Assembly: GCA_039029515.1 (NCBI GenBank)
Contig: JBCCFX010000134.1
Span: forward strand, 1 to 11,867
Direction of reading: 5' to 3'
Source: JBCCFX01 sp039029515
GTDB taxonomy: Bacteria; Planctomycetota; Phycisphaerae; Phycisphaerales; SM1A02
DNA: 11,867 bases
A program made the position numbers and the translations under genes. The notes under the pieces were generated by a model that was not told the origin of the DNA, searched no databases, and saw only the letters and a list, made by a program, of their open reading frames with translations. Positions 5,869 through 11,867 of this stretch are shown here, in pieces (the stretch's first letter is position 1; every line of letters begins with the position of its first letter).

Positions 5869-6939
5869 ATGGCCGACGACCTCGGAGAACGCTCAGAAGA
5901 GGCAACACCGCGCCGCCTGCAACAGGCGCGCGAGGAAGGCAATGTGTCCAAGAGCATGGACCTTGCCGGCGCGATGCTCTTGCTCGTGGGCACGCTGGTG
6001 ACGGCAGCGGCGACGATGCCCGCATTGCGCGACACGCGATTGATGATGGAAACGCTGCTGGACTTCTCCCGGCTCGGCGGCGGCATGCATGAATCCTCAA
6101 TCGATGAGACGTTGTCGTTCACCGGATTGATCGTACTTCGTGTGCTTGGACCCGCGCTGTTCGGCATCTGGATCGCGGCGTACATCGCGCACGTCTGGCA
6201 GGTCGGCTTCCTGTTCTCGGCGAAAGCGGTCGCGCCAAGTCTGAAGAAGCTGAATCCGCTGGAGGGCGCGAAGCGCATTTTCGGCATCAGCGGCGTGATG
6301 AAGGCGACACTTGATGCGATGAAGGTCGTCGTCGTCCTGATCGTGGCCGCGCAGGCCATTATTCGAGCGGATCGTGAACTCATCGGACTCCCGCAACTGA
6401 CCGCCATCGGTGGGGTGGCGCTCGTTGCGCGTCTGTTGTTCAGCCTCGCGTTGCAAGTTGTGGCCGCGCTGATCATCCTCGGCATCCTCGACTTTGTGTA
6501 TCAGCGATGGAAGTACAGCCGCGACCTTCGCATGACCAAGCAGCAAGTCAAGGATGAGCACAAGCAGTTGGAGGGTGATCCGGAGGTCAAGAAGCGGCGC
6601 ATGCGGATGCAGCAGCAGATTGCGATGCAGCGCATCGGCGCTGCGGTGCCGCAGGCGGATGTCATCGTGACGAACCCGGAGCATATCTCGATTGCCATCC
6701 AGTACGACCCGAAGACGATGAGTGCGCCGAAGGTCATCGCGAAGGGCGCGGACTTCCTCGCGCTGCGCATTCGGCAACTCGCCACGCAACATGGTGTCCC
6801 GATCGTGGAGCGCAAGCCATTGGCTCGCGCGATGTACAAGGATGTTTCGGTCGGCCAGGAAGTGCCGCCGCAGTTCTATCAGGCCGTCGCGGAGATTCTC
6901 GCGTACGTCTTTCGACTCAGCGGCCGCGCCGCCGGCTGA
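5869..6939 (+). CDS. flhB: Flagellar export switch protein FlhB with NPEH cleavage motif
   Basis: FlhB sits at the export pore and controls the change from rod/hook to filament substrates by cutting itself. The 356-residue protein starts with the usual amphipathic segment GERSEEATPRRLQQAREEGNVSKS, has four membrane helices between about residues 30 and 215, then a charged linker (KQQVKDEHKQLEGDPEVKKRRM) and the cytoplasmic FlhB/YscU domain. The self-cleavage site, normally NPTH at 269-272, reads N269-P270-E271-H272 here, exactly at the Salmonella numbering. The scissile Asn-Pro and the His are kept. The rest of the domain is typical (PKVIAKGADFLALRIRQLA, then IVERKPLARAMYKDVSVGQEVPPQFYQAVAEILAYV). 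AGGAGG at 5851-5856 lies inside the end of fliR, twelve bases before the ATG. Confidence 0.97.
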   Translation: MADDLGERSEEATPRRLQQAREEGNVSKSMDLAGAMLLLVGTLVTAAATMPALRDTRLMMETLLDFSRLGGGMHESSIDETLSFTGLIVLRVLGPALFGIWIAAYIAHVWQVGFLFSAKAVAPSLKKLNPLEGAKRIFGISGVMKATLDAMKVVVVLIVAAQAIIRADRELIGLPQLTAIGGVALVARLLFSLALQVVAALIILGILDFVYQRWKYSRDLRMTKQQVKDEHKQLEGDPEVKKRRMRMQQQIAMQRIGAAVPQADVIVTNPEHISIAIQYDPKTMSAPKVIAKGADFLALRIRQLATQHGVPIVERKPLARAMYKDVSVGQEVPPQFYQAVAEILAYVFRLSGRAAG

Positions 6940-6967
6940 TCTGGTTTCAGGAGCGTCATAACTCGTC

Positions 6968-9127
6968 ATGCCACCGGCATCAGGATCCGACAATCTGCCC
7001 GGCGTCTTCCGCTTCGTCGGCCGTCACCAGCATCTTCTGGTGCCGCTGTCGATGCTGAGCCTGATCGTCGTGCTGGTGATTCCGTTGCCGCCGGCAATCA
7101 TGGACATTCTCATCTCCGCGAACATCTCGCTCGCGGCGATGGTGCTGATGACCACGATCTACATGACGCGACCGCTCGACTTCAGTGTGTTTCCGGCATT
7201 GCTGCTCGGGACCACACTGTTCCGACTCGTGCTCAATGTGGCATCGACGCGACTGATCCTCAGCGCGAATGTGGATTCGCCCGATCAGGCATCGGAGATC
7301 GCAGGCCATGTGATCGAAGCGTTCGGCAACTTCGTCGCGGGTGATTCGCCGATCGTCGGCGTCATCATCTTCCTGATTCTGATCATCGTGCAGTTTGTCG
7401 TCATCACCAAGGGTGCGACGCGCATGAGTGAAGTCGCCGCGCGATTCACGCTCGATGCGATGCCGGGCAAGCAGATGGCCATCGACGCGGATCTCTCCGC
7501 TGGCCTGATCAACGAGACGGAAGCGCGCGAGCGGCGCGATGCCATCACGTCCGAAGCAGATTTCTACGGGGCGATGGATGGTGCGAGTAAGTTCGTGCGC
7601 GGAGATGCGATCGCGGGCATCATCATCACGCTGGTCAATATCGTTGGCGGCTTCGCTATCGGCGCATTCGAAAAAGGCTGGACGCTGCAGCAGTCGCTCA
7701 GCGTGTTCACGCAGTTGACCATCGGAGATGGTCTCGTCAGTCAGGTACCGAGCTTCATCATTGCGATCGCCGCCGGCCTGATCGTGGCGCGCACCGGTGG
7801 TCGTCAGACGATTGGTGAAGAGATTCCGCAGCAGTTGGCGTCGCAGCCGATGGCGCTGATCCTGATCTCCGGCTTCCTCGGCTTTCTCGCATTCACACCG
7901 CTGCCATCACTGCCGTTGCTGATTGCGTCCGTCACCGTGGGGCTGATCGCGTGGGCGACGCGCTTCACGCGACGCATTGCAGCGGAAGAGCGCGAGCAGG
8001 TCGCACGCGACGAGGCCGCAGCGGCTGAGCCGGGCGAAGTGCCGGTCGAAGATCTCCTGAGCGTCGATGTGCTGGAAGTCGAGATCGGTTACGGGCTCGT
8101 GCAGCTCGTGGACACAATGCGAGGCGGCGTGCTGATGGATCGCATTTCGATGATCCGTCGACAACTGGCAGTCGAGCTGGGCATCGTCGTGCCGCCGGTC
8201 CGCATTCGCGACAACATGCAACTCGACGCGAACACGTACCGCGTGAAACTGCGCGGCGCGGTGATCGGCGAGGGCACGGTGTATCCGGATCTGCTCATGG
8301 CCATGGACTCGGGTTTGGCGCGAGAACCGATCGACGGCATTGCCGGACGCGAGCCGGCGTTCGGGCTGGATGCGACATGGATCGACCAGAACGCCCGGCA
8401 GCGCGCAGAGACGCTCAACTACACGGTGGTCGATGCCACGAGCGTGCTCGCCACGCATCTCACCGAGCTCGTGAAGACGCACGCGGATGAGCTGTTGTCA
8501 CGACAGGAAGTCAACCACCTGCTCGAGCAGTTGCAGAAGACCGCGCCGAAGCTGGTCGACGAGACGATTCCTGCGGTCGTGAAACCCGGTGAGCTGCAGA
8601 AGGTCATGCAGAACCTGTTGCGCGAGCGCGTGCCTGTTCGTGATCTGGAAGCCATCGTGGAAACGCTCGGCGACTGGGCTTCGCAGACGAAGGATCTGGA
8701 TGTGCTCACCGAGTACGTTCGCAATGCGCTGCGACGGACGATCTGTGCAGCGGCGGCCGAGCCGAACGTTGATGGCGGGCTGACGATCTCCTGCGTCACG
8801 CTCGACCCGGCGGTGGAAGATCTGCTCAACGGCTACATCGATCGTGGGACATCCGGCACGCAGGTCAACGTGCCGCCGGCGATCGCCAAGCGTCTCGCGG
8901 ATTCGGTTGGTCGGCATGCCGAGCCGCTGGTGTCGGCAGGTCATCCCCTGATCGTGCTGACGTCGCCGAGTGTTCGCGCCCCGGTACGACAGTTGCTGGA
9001 ACCGCATCTTCCCGGCATCACGGTGCTCGGCTACAACGAGATCATTCAGGGGGTCGACGTTGAATCGAAAGGTCTGGTAGACTTGGAGGCGTCCGAACTC
9101 GCCGCCATCGGCGTTGGTTCGGGATGA
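6968..9127 (+). CDS. flhA: Flagellar export protein FlhA
   Basis: FlhA forms the nonameric ring that couples the proton gradient to export and docks chaperone-substrate complexes. The 719-residue length is normal (about 690-700). The N-terminal half carries about eight membrane helices. Between them is the FHIPEP-family signature RFTLDAMPGKQMAIDADLSA, with acidic residues D173 and D175, and the conserved N-terminal MTRPLDFSVFPALLLGTTLFRLVLNVASTRLIL. After a linker near residues 335-360, the soluble domain begins; it includes PPVRIRDNMQLDANTYRVKLRG and YNEIIQGVDVE near the end. The ATG at 6968 is the only start possible this close: an in-frame TAA lies at 6959-6961. AGGAG at 6949-6953 is 14 bases away, a longer gap than usual. 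Its stop overlaps flhF. Confidence 0.98.
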   Translation: MPPASGSDNLPGVFRFVGRHQHLLVPLSMLSLIVVLVIPLPPAIMDILISANISLAAMVLMTTIYMTRPLDFSVFPALLLGTTLFRLVLNVASTRLILSANVDSPDQASEIAGHVIEAFGNFVAGDSPIVGVIIFLILIIVQFVVITKGATRMSEVAARFTLDAMPGKQMAIDADLSAGLINETEARERRDAITSEADFYGAMDGASKFVRGDAIAGIIITLVNIVGGFAIGAFEKGWTLQQSLSVFTQLTIGDGLVSQVPSFIIAIAAGLIVARTGGRQTIGEEIPQQLASQPMALILISGFLGFLAFTPLPSLPLLIASVTVGLIAWATRFTRRIAAEEREQVARDEAAAAEPGEVPVEDLLSVDVLEVEIGYGLVQLVDTMRGGVLMDRISMIRRQLAVELGIVVPPVRIRDNMQLDANTYRVKLRGAVIGEGTVYPDLLMAMDSGLAREPIDGIAGREPAFGLDATWIDQNARQRAETLNYTVVDATSVLATHLTELVKTHADELLSRQEVNHLLEQLQKTAPKLVDETIPAVVKPGELQKVMQNLLRERVPVRDLEAIVETLGDWASQTKDLDVLTEYVRNALRRTICAAAAEPNVDGGLTISCVTLDPAVEDLLNGYIDRGTSGTQVNVPPAIAKRLADSVGRHAEPLVSAGHPLIVLTSPSVRAPVRQLLEPHLPGITVLGYNEIIQGVDVESKGLVDLEASELAAIGVGSG

Positions 9128-10836
9128 GAACATCAGCGCAGCAGGAGGCTGACGCGAAACCACTGGCCATGGAGGGCACATTCGTGGATGTTCGAACCTA
9201 TCAGGCGTATTCAATGGCGCAGGCTCTCGCCGCGGTCAAGCGTGACCTCGGAGCCGATGCGGTCATTCTCAGTACGCGTTCGTTCCGACGCGGTGGTTTC
9301 CTCGGACTTGGTCGCCGAACGATCATCGAGGTGTCTGCGCGGCGTGCGGAGGCAGCGCCGGCTCGCACCAAGCGCCAGGCGGCATCGCGTAAGCCGTCTG
9401 AAGGTGTCCGCCGGACGAACGTGGCGGGGCTCGGGCAGGGTGCGCTGAACATCAAGAAGGCCTATCGGCAGCCGTTGGCCCAGGATGCGCCGACGGAAGT
9501 CGTGACGGATACCGATCGCGAGCGCACTCGAACACTCGCCCTCGCGCTGGCCGAGCAGCACGAACGCAAACAACGCGCTGCGATTGCGGTGGCACCAAAA
9601 GCGGATGCCAAGCCGTCGTTGAAGGTTGAACCGCCCGCGGCCGCGGTCGCTGACGTACCCGTGACGGCGGTGCCATCGGCGGCGACGCCGGAACCAACGG
9701 TCACCGTGACCGCCGATCCTGAGCCGGTGGCACGTCGTTTCGTGCTGAAATCATGTGAAGCCTCGGCATCGGCGCCGGAGACTCGCGCGACCGCAACGCC
9801 GGCGACATCCGCGGGTGCAGCGGCGATGCGTGCACCGCGGCGCGCTGCAGCGCGAACAACGGCGCCAGCTGAGGCTCGCGAGCCCGTCATGGCGGGTGGA
9901 GGCGGCGGCGGCGGACGTGACGATGCATCCGCTGATATGCACAACGAACTGTCCGCCATTCGCAAGATGGTTGGCGAGGTGCTGCAGAACCAGTCAACCG
10001 GCGGCGGTGGCACGAAGTCGATGCCGTCGATGCCGCAGGAGTTGTTTGATTCCTATCTGAAGCTCATCAGTCAGGATCTCTCAGAAGACCTGGCGGATCG
10101 AGTCGTTGAATCCGTTCGTGCAGACCTTGATGCCGATGCATGCAGCGATGCAGACAAGGTGCGTGAAGCGATGCTTCGCCAGCTTGCGGCGTTCATTCCG
10201 TGTGCGGATGCGCCGATTTCGCCGGAGAGCCCGGACGGTCGTCCGTTGACGGTCGCGTTGATCGGTCCGACGGGCGTGGGGAAGACGACGACGCTTGCGA
10301 AGCTGGCCGCGTCATTCAAGCTGCGTCACGGCCGCAAGGTCGGGTTGATCACCGCGGATACGTATCGAATCGCCGCGGTTGACCAGTTGCGCACGTACGC
10401 GGACATCATCGGATTGCCGCTTGAAGTCGCATTGACGCCCGCAGACATGCGCAAGGCTGTGCATTCGATGTCGGAGTACGACGTCATTCTGATCGATACT
10501 GCGGGGCGCTCGCAGCGCGATCACTCGCGACTCGATGAATTGCGCGCGTTCCTTGACGCGGCATCGCCGCATGAAGTGCATCTCGTGTTGTCGAGCACGG
10601 CGAGCGAGAAAGTTCTGCTGCAGGAAAGCGAAGCGTTTGCCGCGGTGGGCGCCGATAAGGTGGTATTGACGAAGCTGGATGAAGCGGTCAGCTTCGGCAT
10701 GCTGGTAAACGTCATTCGAACGGTGGGGAAAGAGTTGAGCTTCTTCACGACCGGCCAGGAAGTCCCGGACCATATTGAGTTGGGTCGTCCCGATCGACTT
10801 GCGGAACTGATCCTTGACGGGGAACTCAGCCTGTGA
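9124..10836 (+). CDS. flhF: SRP-type GTPase FlhF, flagellar placement
   Basis: FlhF is a signal-recognition-particle-family GTPase that marks the pole where a flagellum will be built. The conserved N-terminal domain (about residues 19-75) has VRTYQAYSMAQALAAVKRDLGADAVILSTR. A linker of about 200 residues rich in Ala, Thr, Pro and Arg follows, ending with a run of seven glycines (258-264). The B domain is at about 285-365 and the NG GTPase at about 375-570. GTPase motifs are complete: GPTGVGKTT at 381-389, DTYRIAAVDQLR, LIDTAGRSQRD and TKLDEA. The 570 residues exceed typical FlhF (366-500) because of the linker. The ATG overlaps the flhA stop (ATGA). An in-frame ATG at 9169 lies closer to the conserved region, but AGGAGG at 9143-9148 is 20 bases from it, so the true start is uncertain. 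Confidence 0.95.
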   Translation: MRTSAQQEADAKPLAMEGTFVDVRTYQAYSMAQALAAVKRDLGADAVILSTRSFRRGGFLGLGRRTIIEVSARRAEAAPARTKRQAASRKPSEGVRRTNVAGLGQGALNIKKAYRQPLAQDAPTEVVTDTDRERTRTLALALAEQHERKQRAAIAVAPKADAKPSLKVEPPAAAVADVPVTAVPSAATPEPTVTVTADPEPVARRFVLKSCEASASAPETRATATPATSAGAAAMRAPRRAAARTTAPAEAREPVMAGGGGGGGRDDASADMHNELSAIRKMVGEVLQNQSTGGGGTKSMPSMPQELFDSYLKLISQDLSEDLADRVVESVRADLDADACSDADKVREAMLRQLAAFIPCADAPISPESPDGRPLTVALIGPTGVGKTTTLAKLAASFKLRHGRKVGLITADTYRIAAVDQLRTYADIIGLPLEVALTPADMRKAVHSMSEYDVILIDTAGRSQRDHSRLDELRAFLDAASPHEVHLVLSSTASEKVLLQESEAFAAVGADKVVLTKLDEAVSFGMLVNVIRTVGKELSFFTTGQEVPDHIELGRPDRLAELILDGELSL

Positions 10837-11822
10837 GTGATCAGGCCACTCAACTGCGCGGTCTGATGAAGACCGTGCGTGAAGCATCGCCCGATGCGGT
10901 CAGCGCGCTGGTACCCACAAGCGTGCCGACCGGTCTGGTGAGCTACGGCCCGAAGACGTCGCGTCATCGGCTGCCGCGCAACACGGATCACGCGGGCGCG
11001 GTGCGCTTGTCACACGCGATCGCCGTTACGTCAGGCAAGGGTGGCGTCGGCAAGAGCAATCTCGCGGTGAATCTCGCGATCGCATTGGCGCACCACGGTC
11101 GATCCGTGTGCCTGCTCGATGCAGATCTCGGGATGGCCAACGCCGATGTGCTGTGCAATCTCACGCCGTCGATGACGCTCGAACATGTCGTCAGCGGTCG
11201 CTGCCGGTTGTCGGAAGCGGCCATGCTCGCACCGGGCGGCTTTCAGTTGATTCCCGGCGCTTCAGGCGTCGCACGACTCGCGGATCTGCGTCCACGCCAT
11301 CGTGGTCTGCTGCTTGAACAGTTGGCGCGGGTCGAATCGACCTCGGATGTCCTGTTGATCGATTGCGGCGCGGGTATCAGCCCCAACGTGCTTGCATTTG
11401 CGGGGTCGGCGCATCGAACGCTCGTGGTCACGACACCCGAGCCGACGGCGATCACCGATGGGTACGGCATGATCAAGAGCCTGCTGACCCAGATGCCGGA
11501 CGCGAAGATCGAGCTCGTCGTGAATCAGGCCACGAGTGATCGGGAAGCGCAGGATGTGTACACGCGGATGCGGCGGGTGACGCGTGCGTTTCTGGATCGT
11601 GACATTCGGTTTGCAGGCGCAATTCCTGCCGATGATTGGGTCGGCCAGTCCGTGCGTCAGCGTATGCCGTTTCTGCTGTATGCGCCGGATGCGCCGGCGA
11701 CGCGGGCTGTGCGCATCATGGGATCGCGCATCATTGGCGAGGCGGTCCGAGAGCAGCAGGATGAACGTTCGGGTTTCATCGGTCGTCTGGCCCGCTGGCT
11801 TGGTCGACGAGAAACTTCGTGA
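10833..11822 (+). CDS. flhG: MinD-type ATPase FlhG (FleN/YlxH), flagellar number control
   Basis: FlhG is a ParA/MinD-family ATPase that limits flagellar number and stimulates FlhF GTPase. The 329-residue product begins with DQATQLRGLM (residues 3-12), matching the DQAxxLR activator motif that contacts FlhF in known pairs. The deviant Walker A motif is SGKGGVGKS (67-75, with K69 and K74), switch I holds LLDADLGMANADVL (D96), and switch II is LLIDCGAGISPNV (D177); a Cys replaces the more usual Thr or Ser after the Asp. The last 17 residues (GFIGRLARWLGRR) look like an amphipathic membrane-targeting helix, as expected. The start is GTG overlapping the flhF stop as GTGA, with GGGGA at 10818-10822 ten bases upstream, so the two are translationally coupled. 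Confidence 0.95.
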   Translation: MSDQATQLRGLMKTVREASPDAVSALVPTSVPTGLVSYGPKTSRHRLPRNTDHAGAVRLSHAIAVTSGKGGVGKSNLAVNLAIALAHHGRSVCLLDADLGMANADVLCNLTPSMTLEHVVSGRCRLSEAAMLAPGGFQLIPGASGVARLADLRPRHRGLLLEQLARVESTSDVLLIDCGAGISPNVLAFAGSAHRTLVVTTPEPTAITDGYGMIKSLLTQMPDAKIELVVNQATSDREAQDVYTRMRRVTRAFLDRDIRFAGAIPADDWVGQSVRQRMPFLLYAPDAPATRAVRIMGSRIIGEAVREQQDERSGFIGRLARWLGRRETS

Positions 11823-11838
11823 AAAATGTTGAAGTAGC

Positions 11839-11867
11839 GTGGGGCGACGGCCGAAAGAGGTCGATGA
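11839..11867 (+). CDS. Possible start of the next gene (cut by window edge)
   Basis: After flhG there are 45 bases. A GTG at 11839 opens a frame that stays open to the edge (beginning VGRRPKEVD). An ATG at 11864 follows AAAGAGG at 11854-11860 by three bases, a short gap. Either may be the next start. In many flagellar clusters flhG is followed by the FliA sigma factor gene, which would fit the sigma-28-type site before motA, but too little sequence is present to identify it. Confidence 0.2.

Noticed and set aside
4805..6100. Long 431-codon minus-strand frame
   Set aside because: It lies antisense to fliQ, fliR and the start of flhB, whose products are clearly recognised. The His/Arg/Asp-rich translation is the usual shadow of GC-rich membrane protein genes.
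10631..10658. Exact GCCGATAA inside flhF, resembling a sigma-28 -10 element for flhG
   Set aside because: It encodes the conserved GADK of the GTPase, so the match follows from protein sequence, and there is no TAAA-like element at the 15-base spacing.
1..11867. Search for defence genes, transposases, CRISPR repeats, tRNA/rRNA, attachment sites and intrinsic terminators
   Set aside because: None was seen. All long frames with credible composition are flagellar genes, and no hairpin followed by a T-run was found.

Overview
This window is one continuous, plus-strand flagellar gene cluster from a GC-rich bacterium with a Gram-negative-type envelope. In order it carries motA, motB, a fliL-like gene, fliN, fliO, fliP, fliQ, fliR, flhB, flhA, flhF and flhG. 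Codons favour G or C at the third position, several genes start with GTG (motA, motB, fliR, flhG), and some neighbours overlap by ATGA or GTGA. The very long FliO, the low-complexity Ala/Thr/Pro tails and linkers, and the combination of stator, switch, export and placement genes suggest a Planctomycetota-like organism, perhaps class Phycisphaerae. That assignment is an inference from style and memory of gene order; no marker gene here proves it.

Region by region: bases 1-206 hold no complete gene. They contain an open frame that may be the tail of an upstream gene, a heptamer tandem repeat, and a good sigma-28 (FliA)-type promoter match just before motA. Bases 207-2291 encode the stator (MotA/MotB) and a FliL-like stator helper. 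A 148-bp gap (2292-2439) without a convincing gene follows; it contains a nested inverted repeat that could fold as RNA directly upstream of the fliN ribosome binding site. fliN (2440-2955) encodes the C-ring protein, but no fliM lies beside it. Bases 3000-9127 encode the whole membrane export gate: FliO, FliP, FliQ, FliR, FlhB and FlhA. Bases 9124-11822 encode FlhF (SRP-type GTPase) and FlhG (MinD-type ATPase), which set flagellum position and number, so a polar flagellum is likely. A further gene probably starts at the right edge.

The genes work together as follows: FliP/Q/R (assembled with FliO) form the export pore, FlhB and FlhA form the substrate switch and cytoplasmic docking ring, FliN is part of the rotor switch, MotA/MotB drive rotation, FliL supports the stator, and FlhF/FlhG place and count the organelle.

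I found no defence system, mobile element, CRISPR array, tRNA or rRNA. The items most worth a second look are: FlhB with NPEH instead of the nearly universal NPTH self-cleavage motif; MotB lacking the usual Thr-Asp of its OmpA-like peptidoglycan-binding motif; the structured gap before fliN and the missing fliM; and a FliO with a long Ser/Asp-rich exported domain that contains pentapeptide repeats.
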